A stretch of 64,000 bases of DNA from Maledivibacter sp. (GTDB lineage: Bacteria > Bacillota > Clostridia > Peptostreptococcales > Caminicellaceae). Made by a program: the position numbers and the translations under genes. This document shows positions 27,310 through 37,226 of this stretch, in pieces. The notes below the pieces were generated by a model, which did not search any database, had not been told where the DNA came from, and was given only the letters and a program-made list of their open reading frames with translations. Where the stretch lies: assembly GCA_025210375.1 (NCBI GenBank), contig JAOASB010000034.1, positions 62,001 to 126,000 on the forward strand, in the 5' to 3' direction. Numbering within the stretch: position 1 is the stretch's first letter; each line of letters opens with the position of its first letter.

Positions 27310-29082
27310 ATGCCGTTTGATGGCTTAGTCATAAATTCTATAGCATCAGAATTAAAGGAAATATTGTTAACTAAAAAAATCGAAAAAATATATCAACCGG
27401 AAAACGATGAAATACTGATAAAGTTTAGAAACGTCAGCAATAAGCTATTGGTATCAGTTAATAGCAGCTTTCCCCATATTAGCTTAACGGATGTACAAAA
27501 GAAAAATCCATTAAATCCACCTATGTTTTGTATGCTATTAAGAAAGCACCTTCACGGAGGAAAAATTGTTGATATACATCAAGTAGACTTTGAAAGAATA
27601 TTAGTAATATCTATTGAAAGCTATGACGAATTAGGAAATATCAGCATTAAAAAATTAATAATTGAAATAATGGGCAAGCATAGTAATATAATTCTAATAG
27701 AAGAAAGTAGCAGTAATGTCATCGATAGTATTAAAAGAATACCTTCTAATATAAGTAGACAAAGACAACTGTTACCTGGACTCAAATATGAATATCCACC
27801 TTCTCAGGATAAGGTGAATGTTTTTGCCATAAATTATGAGGATTTTGTAAGTAAATTGAATTCGGTTTCAAGTGATACTAAGGTATTTAAGGCACTATAT
27901 AAATCATTTCAAGGGATAAGTCCTGTAATTGCTAAGGAAATCTGCTTTAATGCCAATTTGGATTTAGATAGGTCTATTACTAATCTTTCACAGGAAGACT
28001 TTAAGGACATATGGAATGTTTTAAGGGGTATTCTTGATAAAATCAATGAAATAGAATATTCACCAAATATAATTTTTGATAAGAAAGATAATAAAACCAT
28101 TGATTTTTCTTCATTAGAATTGAGTATGTATAAAAATGAGCTTTTTTCTCAGATGTCCTTTGTTTCTATGAGCAAGGCTATTAATAAATTTTATTTAGAA
28201 AAGGATAGACATAATCGTATTAAGCAAAAATCTACGGATATTGTAAAAATCATTAATACCAGACTTGAAAGACTATATAATAAACTTCAGAAACAAAAAG
28301 AAGAACTTTTAACCGCTGAAGGTGCTGATAAGTACAAGTTATACGGGGAATTAATACTATCTAATATGCATAATATACAAAGGGGCATAAAGGAAGTTAC
28401 CCTACAAAACTACTACGAAGATACTATGCCCCAAATAACAATCCCACTTGATTCTAGATTGACACCTTCTGAAAACAGTCAAAAATACTACAAAAGATAC
28501 AATAAATATAAAAGTGCCCAAAATAAAATAAGCACTCAAATCAAAGAAACATGTGGTGAAATACAATATTTAGAAAATGTAATGATCAACATTGAAAATA
28601 CAGATGATATTAATAATATTGAGGAAATAAAACAAGAATTGATAGAACAAAAATATATCAGAAAAAGAAAAATCGGTAAGCAGAAGGAAAAAGCCTTAAA
28701 ATCAAAGCCCTATAAATATATTACCGAAAATGGTTTCATCATATTAGCCGGAAAAAATAATAAACAAAATGATCAATTAACATTAAAAACTGCATCGAAA
28801 AAGGATATATGGTTTCATACTAAGGACATTCCTGGCTCCCATGTCATAATAAAAACCGATGGAAAGCCTGTCCCCGAAGATACTATAATGACAGCTGCTT
28901 TGATTGCAGCTCACCACAGTAAGGGCAGACAATCCAGCAATGTACCTGTAGATTACACCCATGTCAAATTTGTGAAAAAACCATCTGGTGCAAAACCTGG
29001 GATGGTCATATATGAAAATTTTAAAACAATATATGTGACTCCCTATGAAAATGAGATCAAAAAGCTAGAAGCACAGAGTTAA
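27310..29082 (+). CDS. rqcH: Ribosome quality-control protein RqcH (NFACT family, FbpA)
   Basis: 590 aa. RqcH binds obstructed 50S subunits and adds alanine tails to stalled chains, marking them for degradation. The NFACT-N domain opens with MPFDGLVINSIASEL and shows MFCMLLRKHLHGG. A long coiled coil covers about 290-440. The C-terminal NFACT-R domain has DIWFHTKDIPGSHV and HHSKGRQSSNVPVDYT. GGAGG precedes the ATG. It is a lone plus-strand gene between dapF and pyrR, and its stop codon lies in the loop of its terminator. Fibronectin-binding (FbpA) is the older name of this family. Confidence 0.95.
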   Translation: MPFDGLVINSIASELKEILLTKKIEKIYQPENDEILIKFRNVSNKLLVSVNSSFPHISLTDVQKKNPLNPPMFCMLLRKHLHGGKIVDIHQVDFERILVISIESYDELGNISIKKLIIEIMGKHSNIILIEESSSNVIDSIKRIPSNISRQRQLLPGLKYEYPPSQDKVNVFAINYEDFVSKLNSVSSDTKVFKALYKSFQGISPVIAKEICFNANLDLDRSITNLSQEDFKDIWNVLRGILDKINEIEYSPNIIFDKKDNKTIDFSSLELSMYKNELFSQMSFVSMSKAINKFYLEKDRHNRIKQKSTDIVKIINTRLERLYNKLQKQKEELLTAEGADKYKLYGELILSNMHNIQRGIKEVTLQNYYEDTMPQITIPLDSRLTPSENSQKYYKRYNKYKSAQNKISTQIKETCGEIQYLENVMINIENTDDINNIEEIKQELIEQKYIRKRKIGKQKEKALKSKPYKYITENGFIILAGKNNKQNDQLTLKTASKKDIWFHTKDIPGSHVIIKTDGKPVPEDTIMTAALIAAHHSKGRQSSNVPVDYTHVKFVKKPSGAKPGMVIYENFKTIYVTPYENEIKKLEAQS

Positions 29083-29095
29083 CAGCTCTGTGCTT
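29068..29095 (+). terminator. rqcH terminator containing the stop codon
   Basis: Perfect 11-bp stem GAAGCACAGAG / CTCTGTGCTTC with a 7-nt loop that contains the rqcH TAA (29080-29082). A weak T-rich tract follows. Confidence 0.7.
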
Positions 29096-29165
29096 CTATA
29101 TTTAGAAAGCTCCATAAAGAATGACCTAAAACTTTGAACTTATGACTAAAAAAGCACCTTTTATC

Positions 29166-29705
<540 letters not shown>

Positions 29706-29740
29706 TTACCTCCAAAAATATAGTATTTATAATAATAAGT

Positions 29741-29887
29741 ATAGGGTTTTCATAGTATAAGTTAAAGTCTATACTAAAATCCCTATAGATATTCCAGTTA
29801 AACAGTTAATTTATACACATCGAAAATCCCTAGAAGCATCGGATATTTTGAGATGTATAAATTAAGTTTAACTTTGGGAAATCTATA
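29741..29887. repeat. Short X unit plus Y unit palindromic repeat
   Basis: A shortened X unit (29741-29786, ATAGGG to CCCTAT) lacks the central part seen at 9877-9978 but keeps both arms. A Y unit (about 29787-29887) follows in the same order as in the cluster at 9865-10208. It lies between rluD and pyrR. Confidence 0.7.
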
Positions 29888-29950
29888 TAATAAAATTTTT
29901 ATCAAAATCAAGTAAATCCACTTTTCAAATCATTACTTTTGATGGATTCT

Positions 29951-30868
29951 CTATGTCCCTTTAATTTTTCCAAGTAAATCTTCAAAGTGATTAGGAAGTA
30001 TGCTATTAAACTCCATATATTCCAATGTGGTTGGATGTACAAATCCTAATACCTTGGCATGGAGGGCCTGACCATTCAAATTAAATTTTTTCTTTTTTAT
30101 ACCATATAATGGGTCTCCAACTAAGGGATATCCTAAATATGCCATATGTACCCTAATCTGATGCGTACGCCCAGTTTCTAGTTTGAGCTGAGTTAAAGTA
30201 TACTCATTGTATCTTTCTAATACCTTAAAATGAGTAACGGCTCGTTTTGAATTTTTTTCCGTAACAGCCCATTTTAGTCTGTTAACAGGATGTCTTCCTA
30301 TGGGTGCGTCGATTGTACCACTATTAGTTTTAATGTTTCCATGGACTAAAGCAATATAAATCCTATTAATACTGTGTTCCTTTAATTGAGCAGCTAGAAA
30401 ATTATGAGAGTTATTATTTTTGGCTACCATTAATAGTCCCGATGTATCCTTATCGATCCTATGAACAATTCCCGGTCTTATTATTCCATTTATAGAAGAT
30501 AAATTTTTTGAGTGATATAATAATGCGTTTACTAGTGTACCATTATAGTGGCCTGGAGCCGGATGAACAACCATGCCTTGAGGTTTGTTTACTACTATAA
30601 CATCATTATCCTCATAAACAATACAAATTGGAATATCTTCAGGCGCTAATTCTAGTTTTTCAGGCTCTGGAATTGCTATATCTATAATATCATTTTCATT
30701 TATCTTATATTTCTTTGAATCAATTACTTTATCATTAACTCTTACTTTCCCCTGCTGAATTAATTTCTGTACATAGGAACGAGAAATATCATTTAATTCC
30801 TTAGATATATATAAATCTAACCTGATACCATCTTCAATATTTTCAACAATTAATTTAATGTCCTTCAA
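29951..30868 (-). CDS. rluD: RluA/RluD-family pseudouridine synthase
   Basis: 305 aa. An N-terminal S4 domain (RLDLYISKELNDISRSYVQK) precedes the catalytic domain with HRIDKDTSGLLMVAK, whose aspartate is the active site. Bacillus YlyB is the likely counterpart. TTG start at 30868 with AAAGGAG. The specific rRNA target (23S helix 69 for RluD) is inferred from family; RluA-type specificity cannot be ruled out. lspA, the usual upstream neighbour, is not here. Confidence 0.88.
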   Translation of the reverse strand: MKDIKLIVENIEDGIRLDLYISKELNDISRSYVQKLIQQGKVRVNDKVIDSKKYKINENDIIDIAIPEPEKLELAPEDIPICIVYEDNDVIVVNKPQGMVVHPAPGHYNGTLVNALLYHSKNLSSINGIIRPGIVHRIDKDTSGLLMVAKNNNSHNFLAAQLKEHSINRIYIALVHGNIKTNSGTIDAPIGRHPVNRLKWAVTEKNSKRAVTHFKVLERYNEYTLTQLKLETGRTHQIRVHMAYLGYPLVGDPLYGIKKKKFNLNGQALHAKVLGFVHPTTLEYMEFNSILPNHFEDLLGKIKGT

Positions 30869-30915
30869 ATTATCTACTCCTTTATAATAAATACAATAGT
30901 ATTATAACATAGAAA

Positions 30916-30942
30916 TAGAAGCAAAGCCTAAGCTCGCTTCTA
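30916..30942 (-). terminator. Terminator of the TraR/DksA-type gene
   Basis: Minus-strand stem TAGAAGC / GCTTCTA with an inner AGC / GCT pairing, followed by TTTCT, starting 6 nt after the stop codon. Confidence 0.55.
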
Positions 30943-30947
30943 CTTTA

Positions 30948-31595
30948 TTAATCTTTTTTATCATCTTGAATTTGTTTTTTATAATAATCAGAGCTTATAT
31001 CATCTACGGCTTCTACTTTTCCAGAGATATTTGGATCATACATATTATTATCATACCAATCCAGAGCCATTTTTTTCTCATCGGTCTTATTAAATCTAGC
31101 TACTGCTTGCCAAGCATCCTCTCCATCAAAACCATTAAACCTAGAATTATCTTTAAAGGTTCTTCCAAAGGGATAATTGAGTTCCTCCTCCTCTACAGGT
31201 CTAGTATTCATTTTTTCTACTAAAGCCATCGATGACTTATTATCACTGCACTTTGCACATATTGCAGTATATGGTATAACATCTAGCCTTTCTATTTCAA
31301 TGGAATTACCACATGAATCACAAACACCATATGTGCCATTATCAATTTTCTCAATGGCATCGTCTATTTCCTTCAAATGTCTTTTCTCGTTTTCTTCTAG
31401 GTTAAATTGCATTTCCATTTCAAAGGTTTCACTGGCTATATCAGCTGGATGATTATCATAAACAGATAATTCGCTGTAATAATCCTGTAGGGAACTATGC
31501 AAACCATTTTCCTCCTCTTGGTCAATGGCCCTTAGCACTTCCTTTTTATCCTCTAACAGTCTCTTTTTAAAATACCTTAAATGCTCCTTATCCAT
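30948..31595 (-). CDS. TraR/DksA-type zinc-finger protein (YteA family)
   Basis: 215 aa. A helical N-terminal region (about 1-90) precedes a C4 zinc finger CDSCG...CAKC (about 93-116), then an acidic C-terminal extension unlike DksA. YteA-type proteins occur in spore-formers; their role is not well known. AGGAGG before the ATG; DUF5665 ends 11 nt upstream, so the two are probably co-transcribed. Confidence 0.88.
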   Translation of the reverse strand: MDKEHLRYFKKRLLEDKKEVLRAIDQEEENGLHSSLQDYYSELSVYDNHPADIASETFEMEMQFNLEENEKRHLKEIDDAIEKIDNGTYGVCDSCGNSIEIERLDVIPYTAICAKCSDNKSSMALVEKMNTRPVEEEELNYPFGRTFKDNSRFNGFDGEDAWQAVARFNKTDEKKMALDWYDNNMYDPNISGKVEAVDDISSDYYKKQIQDDKKD

Positions 31596-31606
31596 TATTA
31601 GTCCTC

Positions 31607-31885
31607 CTATCTGTAGTTCTCAATTATATCTATTAACTCCGCTATATACTTTCCTATTAATGGAAGGTCTACTAACTGTTTTACAAAATAAATTAGTATT
31701 GCCGCGAGCAAAGTAAAGCCTATAGCCATACCCAGTCCACGTGCCAATCCCCCAACAAAATTGACTATTAACAATCTCTTAGGATTATTGATTATTTCTG
31801 TATATTCAGATATTTTCGATTTCTCTAATGCCACTGAAATATTTTCTAATTTGTTTTCCAATGACATCATTCTTTTATCAGGCAT
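31607..31885 (-). CDS. DUF5665-like membrane protein
   Basis: 92 aa from ATG 31885: a polar head with a short coiled segment (SLENKLENISVALEKSK), then NPKRLLIVNFVGGLARGLGMAIG and one or two hydrophobic helices. The reading frame is open to 32014, but that extension is encoded by the AGAACTT-type repeat and lacks a ribosome site, so I take the internal start; its own ribosome site is also weak. Function unknown. Confidence 0.7.
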   Translation of the reverse strand: MPDKRMMSLENKLENISVALEKSKISEYTEIINNPKRLLIVNFVGGLARGLGMAIGFTLLAAILIYFVKQLVDLPLIGKYIAELIDIIENYR

Positions 31886-32068
31886 TTTGTAACACATCCC
31901 ATCAAGGAGCAGTTGTAAGTTAAAAGTTCTAAGCTTCCGGTTCATTCCTTTGAGATTTTTTAGAATGGTCAATATTATTTTGCCCTTTTTCAGATAAAAT
32001 ATAAAAGAAAGCAAGTCATCTTTACCTATATAGAATTTCTAATAATTTTATATAATTTTGTTTACATA

Positions 32069-32103
32069 AAAAAACTATAGTAAACAAATTACTATAGTTT
32101 TTT
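32069..32103. terminator. Bidirectional terminator-like hairpin
   Basis: Perfect 15-bp stem AAAAAACTATAGTAA with its complement and a 5-nt loop. T-runs form on both strands. It lies between mtnN and the DUF5665 gene, upstream of the latter. Confidence 0.7.
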
Positions 32104-32199
32104 GAAAACTAGCTCTGATTTTTAAAATTGTTTTCTATCATGTTTTTTATTGCTTGACTTAAGTGAATGCCCCTAATCTTAGAACTTTGAACTTAGAAC

Positions 32200-32224
32200 A
32201 AAAATGCGTCATAGACGCATTTTT
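32200..32224 (-). terminator. mtnN terminator overlapping the stop codon
   Basis: Stem AAAAATGCGTC / GACGCATTTTT, 11 bp with a 3-nt loop; the mtnN TAA falls in one arm. An AGAACTT-type repeat copy lies at about 32176-32199. Confidence 0.75.
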
Positions 32225-32921
32225 AAATATGTTCAATAATATTTTTTACTATATTACTTGAATTTTTGGCTGCTTCAAGTACAAACTCATTAAAGTTAGT
32301 ATGTGCTGTTCCATCGGCTTTATCGGATATGGCCCTTATTATAACAAAGGGAATGTTATTTAAATAGCTTGTATGTCCTATTGCAGCACCTTCCATTTCC
32401 GTACAGTAGCCTTTGAAGCTATTCCATAAAAATTCTTTCTTATCTGAAGAAGCTACAAATATATCCCCGGATAAAATTCTACCTATCATTGTTTTATGCT
32501 TTATAGTTTCACTCCTACTTGCCTCATAGGTAATATCAATAAGCTCTTTGCTAGCATCAAATATATATGTATCCATCCTAGGAATCTCACCTAATTTATA
32601 TCCAAAACCCGTAGCATCAAAGTCATGTTCAATGACATCTGAAGATATAACTATATCTCCCACATCTAAATCTTCATGGACTGCACCTGCCACCCCTGTA
32701 TTTATTATATGGCTTACTTTATAATTGCTGGCTAAAATTTGTGTGCATACAGCTGCATTAACCTTTCCAATGCCTGATCGCACTAGTACAACCTCTTTAT
32801 TTTTCAACTTACCAACATAAAAATTCATACCTGCGATATTATTATTTTCCTTAATCTCCATAAGTTCTTTTAATATCTCAATTTCTTCATCCATAGCTCC
32901 AATTATACCTATTCTAGCCAT
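32223..32921 (-). CDS. mtnN: 5'-methylthioadenosine/S-adenosylhomocysteine nucleosidase
   Basis: 232 aa. Removes adenine from MTA and SAH, keeping methylation reactions running. Signatures: GIIGAMDEEI at the start, NTGVAGAV, the catalytic EMEGAAIGH and ISDKAD. It follows divIVA by about 30 nt, the place where ileS lies in many Firmicutes. Confidence 0.95.
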   Translation of the reverse strand: MARIGIIGAMDEEIEILKELMEIKENNNIAGMNFYVGKLKNKEVVLVRSGIGKVNAAVCTQILASNYKVSHIINTGVAGAVHEDLDVGDIVISSDVIEHDFDATGFGYKLGEIPRMDTYIFDASKELIDITYEASRSETIKHKTMIGRILSGDIFVASSDKKEFLWNSFKGYCTEMEGAAIGHTSYLNNIPFVIIRAISDKADGTAHTNFNEFVLEAAKNSSNIVKNIIEHI

Positions 32922-32951
32922 AAAAGCCCTCCTTAATCAAACCCATATTAT

Positions 32952-33407
32952 CTACATCTTATTATTCATAAAAGAGTTGTTAACCAAATCCAGTTGAGAT
33001 TCAAGTAAAGTTTTAAACCTAGTCTTAAATATTTGAAATTCTTTTTTTGATTCTTCATATTCCTTTCTTATATCCATTACTTCATTATTTGCACCATCAA
33101 TAATTTTTCTACCTCTGTCTTCAGCTTCTTTAATGATCAATTCAGCTTTTTTACTTGCATTAATAGCTACTTCTTCCGCTGTACTTTGAGCTACTACTAA
33201 TGTATCCTTCAAGGTCTTTTCTAAGCTATTATACTTTTCTATCTGTTCTTCCAACAGCCTAATTCTTTCTTTCATTTCTGCATTTTCATTATATACTTTT
33301 TCATAACTGTCAATAACATTATCTAAGAATTCGTCTACTTCTACTTCCTTATATCCTCTTAATCCCTTGGTAAACTCTTTATTTTGTATATCTAATGGCG
33401 TTATCAT
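32952..33407 (-). CDS. divIVA: DivIVA cell-division/polarity protein
   Basis: 151 aa. The N-terminal lipid-binding motif ITPLDIQNKEFTKGLRGY and DEFLDNVIDSYEKVY are typical, followed by a coiled coil to the end. It binds curved membrane at septa and poles. GGGGGG site before the ATG. Last gene of the ylmE-sepF-yggT-ylmH-divIVA group. Confidence 0.94.
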   Translation of the reverse strand: MITPLDIQNKEFTKGLRGYKEVEVDEFLDNVIDSYEKVYNENAEMKERIRLLEEQIEKYNSLEKTLKDTLVVAQSTAEEVAINASKKAELIIKEAEDRGRKIIDGANNEVMDIRKEYEESKKEFQIFKTRFKTLLESQLDLVNNSFMNNKM

Positions 33408-33442
33408 ATTATTCCCCCCATTATATAGTTTTACTTTAGCTT

Positions 33443-34234
33443 TTACATGAATTTTTTAATGGATATTTTATATCTATCTTTTTTTGTTTTTCCTAAAACT
33501 TTATCTAGAATTATTCTTCCTTTTCCTCTATATGATATCAAGTCACCCTCTTTAACGTTATATGAAGGTGAAACAACTGGTAAAAAGTTAACCTTTAGCT
33601 TTTCCTTCTTTATATCTGTCAAGGTTTTAGATCTAGATATTTTAAACCCCGCAGAAGAAACAGAATCTAATCTTAGGGATTTAACTGTATCAGTTATTGT
33701 CATGAAACTATTTTCCTTAGGCACAATGCCTTGTATTTCATCAATACTAGTATCTACTTTATATCTACCAATTTGATTCATATTCATCTGAACATAGCTA
33801 GCAATTTCCTCTGATACTATTATTTGTATATTATTATCATTAATTATAATATCTCCTATTTTTTCTCTTTTTAATCCTAAACCTAATACAGACCCTAGCA
33901 CTTGTCTATGATCAAAGCTGCTTCCTTTAGGAATTTTATCAATTCTAATAACCTTCATAGGGGTATAATCTTCTAATTCATAATGATAATCTGGATACAA
34001 AATTATAATTTTTCTCTCAGCATCTTCATAACCGCCAGTAATCTTAAAATTTACATAGCCAAATTCCGTTCTTAAAATTTCATTGCATATAGATGCTAAA
34101 TAGGGATCTAAGAAATCCGTGTATTTAAATATATTCTTTTTTACAGATATTTCAATTTTATCAAGAGCTTTAAAAAGTTCAATTTCATACTTATCATTTA
34201 GGGAATATCTAGCCACAATATCTTTTCTGTCCAA
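33443..34234 (-). CDS. ylmH: YlmH S4-domain RNA-binding protein
   Basis: 263 aa. The C-terminal S4 domain (SPSYNVKEGDLISYRGKGR) binds RNA; YlmH (RqcP2) acts in ribosome-associated quality control in Bacillus by binding the 50S with a peptidyl-tRNA. That is notable because rqcH is 6 kb away in this window. Likely TTG start with weak AAAGTG site. Position between yggT and divIVA is conserved. Confidence 0.9.
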   Translation of the reverse strand: MDRKDIVARYSLNDKYEIELFKALDKIEISVKKNIFKYTDFLDPYLASICNEILRTEFGYVNFKITGGYEDAERKIIILYPDYHYELEDYTPMKVIRIDKIPKGSSFDHRQVLGSVLGLGLKREKIGDIIINDNNIQIIVSEEIASYVQMNMNQIGRYKVDTSIDEIQGIVPKENSFMTITDTVKSLRLDSVSSAGFKISRSKTLTDIKKEKLKVNFLPVVSPSYNVKEGDLISYRGKGRIILDKVLGKTKKDRYKISIKKFM

Positions 34235-34247
34235 AAAATCACACTTT

Positions 34248-34508
34248 CTATAGTAGTCCTCTAATCAAATTTCCTAGAATGTCCAATGTTATAATAGCTA
34301 ATATTGGAGAAAAATCAATCATTCCCCTAAAACCTATCTTTTCTTGAAGCATTCTAAAGGGTGCCAAAATTGGTTCCGTTATCTGATATAAAAAATTATA
34401 TATTGGATTTGAGTAATCTCTACTAAACCAAGAAAATAACGCCCTAGCAATAATAAGGAAATTTAATACCCTTATAAAATAACTGATTGCCTCACTCAAT
34501 CTCCACAT
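34248..34508 (-). CDS. YggT family membrane protein
   Basis: 86 aa from ATG 34508 (MWRLSEAIS). Two hydrophobic helices flank the conserved SNPIYNFLYQITEPILAPFR motif. The longer frame to 34523 overlaps the GAAGGTG ribosome site. Found in nearly all sepF-divIVA groups; thought to help envelope integrity. Confidence 0.9.
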   Translation of the reverse strand: MWRLSEAISYFIRVLNFLIIARALFSWFSRDYSNPIYNFLYQITEPILAPFRMLQEKIGFRGMIDFSPILAIITLDILGNLIRGLL

Positions 34509-34534
34509 CTTATCACCTTCCAATTCTACTTATT

Positions 34535-34975
34535 CTATTTATTCCATGGAAAAATACCTTTATTACTAAGTTCCTCTCTAAAATTACCTGAAACATCTAT
34601 ATTGTTTGGAGCCAATATAAATATACCCTTTGAAACTTTCTGAATCTGACCATCTAACGCATAAATAGCACCATTTAAAAAATCAAATATCTTTTTAGCC
34701 AATTCTTGATCTAATTTTTCCAGATTAATTATTACAGGCTTTCGATTTTTTAAGTTATCCACAATATCCGGAGCTTCTTCAAAATCTATGGGTTCATAGA
34801 TTACTACCTTCATTTGCTGGCTTGTATGTATACTAACTATTTTTTGTTTAACTGGTTGACTTGCACTAATTGCACTATGTACCGGTTCTTGTATATCATC
34901 ATCTGCCATCTCTTCTTCATCATATTCATCTAATCCCATAAAGAACTTTACTTTATCGAAAAATTTCCCTGACAT
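34535..34975 (-). CDS. sepF: Cell-division protein SepF
   Basis: 146 aa from ATG 34975, spaced 4 nt from GGAGGGG. Amphipathic N-terminal helix MSGKFFDKVKFFMGL, acidic linker, then the SepF (DUF552) core QMKVVIYEPIDFEEAPDIV and NLKNRKPVIINLEKLD. It tethers FtsZ to the membrane and shapes the septum. The extended frame to 35050 includes the ribosome site and is rejected. Confidence 0.95.
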   Translation of the reverse strand: MSGKFFDKVKFFMGLDEYDEEEMADDDIQEPVHSAISASQPVKQKIVSIHTSQQMKVVIYEPIDFEEAPDIVDNLKNRKPVIINLEKLDQELAKKIFDFLNGAIYALDGQIQKVSKGIFILAPNNIDVSGNFREELSNKGIFPWNK

Positions 34976-35076
34976 ATTGCCCCTCCTTATATTTTGATTT
35001 GCAAATTTATTTGTTTTGGAAACCTTCTTTCTATTTATTTGTGAAGGCAAACCCTAATTGCTAAGTAAAACCTTAA

Positions 35077-35778
35077 CTATTTTCTAGTATAATCTCTTTC
35101 ACCAAATATGCCTGTCCCAACTCTAACCATATTTGAGCCTTCTTCTATTGCCACAACATAGTCATTAGTCATCCCCATAGATAAATAATTCATATTAATA
35201 TTATCATATTCCGAATTTTTTAGACTATCAAAGGTTTCTTTCATTTTTCTAAAATATGGTCTAACCTCTTCAGTATTACTAGCATATGGTACAATGGACA
35301 TCAGCCCTTGAACCCTTATATTCTCAAACGATGCCATTGCCCTAATAAACTCATTTATTTCGTTACATTTTATTCCAAACTTTGCATCATCATTGGCCAC
35401 ATTAACTTGAATCAACACATCCATAATTCTATCAATATTCTTTGCTCTTTTATCAAGCTCCTGGGCTAAACGTAAACTATCCAACGAATGTATTAAATGG
35501 ACTTTATCTATAATATACTTCACTTTATTTGTTTGAAGGTGTCCTATAAGATGCCACTGGGGATCACGGTCTATTTTTTCATATTTTTCCATTATCTCTT
35601 GCACCTTATTCTCCCCTATTGCATCTATACCGGTTTTTAATGCTTCATTAATTCTTTCAGCATCTATGGTTTTAGTCACCGCTATAAGCTTTACTTCATT
35701 AGGATTTCTATTAGACTTTTCACATGCCTGCTTTATATTATCTAGAACATGATTAATGTTATTGTCAATCACTTCCAT
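35077..35778 (-). CDS. ylmE: YggS/YlmE pyridoxal-phosphate homeostasis protein
   Basis: 233 aa from ATG 35778. PLP-binding barrel protein; the lysine lies in KLIAVTKT, and GENKVQE and HLIGHLQTNK are the next conserved blocks; SMGMTNDY closes the phosphate site. It buffers vitamin B6. AGGAGG spaced well before the ATG. Upstream neighbour of sepF as usual. Confidence 0.95.
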   Translation of the reverse strand: MEVIDNNINHVLDNIKQACEKSNRNPNEVKLIAVTKTIDAERINEALKTGIDAIGENKVQEIMEKYEKIDRDPQWHLIGHLQTNKVKYIIDKVHLIHSLDSLRLAQELDKRAKNIDRIMDVLIQVNVANDDAKFGIKCNEINEFIRAMASFENIRVQGLMSIVPYASNTEEVRPYFRKMKETFDSLKNSEYDNINMNYLSMGMTNDYVVAIEEGSNMVRVGTGIFGERDYTRK

Positions 35779-35793
35779 TTTCACCCTCCTTAT

Positions 35794-37038
35794 TTAATAT
35801 ATAATATCTCCTTCTTTATATTTTTTTCCATATCGTAAGATTTCATCATATAATTTTACAGTATAAATACGTTTTGATGATTCTCCATCTTTGACATCAA
35901 AAAAACTATTTCTAATTATTGCATAATCATCATTGTAGCCTAAAACTTTAATTGGCTTAAATACAGCTTTTCTATTTACATTGAGTACATATACTCCCAT
36001 CTGATCTTCTTTTTCTATTATAGAATCTTTGCAAATTTTTAATCCTTCATACTGTTCTTTTACTATGTTCAAATTTGCCTTCCTTATTTTATTAAAACCA
36101 CTTACATATTGATTTGTCTTTACTATTATAAAGCTTTTTGTTTCATCATGCAGCTTATCGATTATCTTTCCCTTAATTCTTGCATCTAAAATATCTATAG
36201 ATATTTGCCTACCTAATTTAAAAGTATCGGCATCATCAAAGTCTGTAATAATAACCGTATACCAAGCAGTATTATCAGTTATTTTAAATATCTTTTGATT
36301 GTATATTACTTTCTCATACTTTAGCTTATCTGAAGTATCATCCATTGATTGTATGATTTTATATTCCAATTTCCCTAAGTTATGGGGAGTAAGTATTTCC
36401 TCATATCCATCAATATAGTAACTAATAATTCCTGATTCTGGACTGTTTATTTCCAATATAGAATTCTTGATCTTGTTCTCTAATTTACTTTTTTCTCCCT
36501 GAAGCTTTTCTAAATTTGCTCCTGAAAAGCTTTTATCTCCGCTAATTCTTCTTTTTTTATTGATTTTGTTTTCCAAACTACTTCTGAGCCCGTTAACTTT
36601 TACAAAATCACCTTGTATTCTAGCATTTCTTATATCATTTATAAGTATATCTATCTCATCATCCAGCTTATCAACATCTACTTCAAACAAAGTATTTTTA
36701 CTATCTTCTATATCATCAATTCTACTACTTAGTTCTTTAATTTTTTCCCTATCCTTATCATTTACATCGGAGGTGTATATTTCACATATTTTATAATATT
36801 TTTCTACCTTTTCTCCCTCTTCAGCATAATATTTTATATTTCCCTCACTTGTGGATTTTACTATTTTTTCATCTCTTACAATTAAACACTCATATTCTTT
36901 TTGTGTACTAAGCTCACCAAACTTTACAATTTCAGTGCTAGGCGACTTAAGTATAACTCCAAATATAAGTTTATAGGCAAAATATAAAAGAACCATGGAA
37001 AAAAACACAAAACGATATAATTTAAATTGTTTTTTCAT
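35794..37038 (-). CDS. HlyD-like membrane protein of the sepF operon
   Basis: 414 aa. One N-terminal membrane helix (about 8-28) is followed by an extracytoplasmic region with a coiled coil (about 95-195) between two half-lipoyl-like segments (EGNIKYYAEEGEKVEKYY; SPESGIISYYIDG). That is the layout of HlyD membrane-fusion proteins. No transporter partner is nearby. Clostridial genomes often have such a gene just before ylmE-sepF, so a role in envelope or division is possible but unproven. Confidence 0.75.
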   Translation of the reverse strand: MKKQFKLYRFVFFSMVLLYFAYKLIFGVILKSPSTEIVKFGELSTQKEYECLIVRDEKIVKSTSEGNIKYYAEEGEKVEKYYKICEIYTSDVNDKDREKIKELSSRIDDIEDSKNTLFEVDVDKLDDEIDILINDIRNARIQGDFVKVNGLRSSLENKINKKRRISGDKSFSGANLEKLQGEKSKLENKIKNSILEINSPESGIISYYIDGYEEILTPHNLGKLEYKIIQSMDDTSDKLKYEKVIYNQKIFKITDNTAWYTVIITDFDDADTFKLGRQISIDILDARIKGKIIDKLHDETKSFIIVKTNQYVSGFNKIRKANLNIVKEQYEGLKICKDSIIEKEDQMGVYVLNVNRKAVFKPIKVLGYNDDYAIIRNSFFDVKDGESSKRIYTVKLYDEILRYGKKYKEGDIIY

Positions 37039-37193
37039 TCTATCACCTATTGATAATGAATTCTTAAGGATAAATATATGGTTTCAATCTCCATATAATC
37101 ACCTTTGATTATTAATTCTTCATTTATACTATTTTTCCTCTAGATAATTATAATTTTTGTATAGTAATTTAGTCCCGATATGTTGTAAAATGT

Positions 37194-37226
37194 CAAAAAA
37201 TGATAAAGACTACTTAAATGTAGTCT
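37194..37226 (-). terminator. Terminator overlapping the stop of the small membrane protein gene
   Basis: Minus-strand stem AGACTAC / GTAGTCT (37207-37226) followed by TTTATCATTTTTT. It contains part of the stop codon of the gene ending at 37225. Confidence 0.65.
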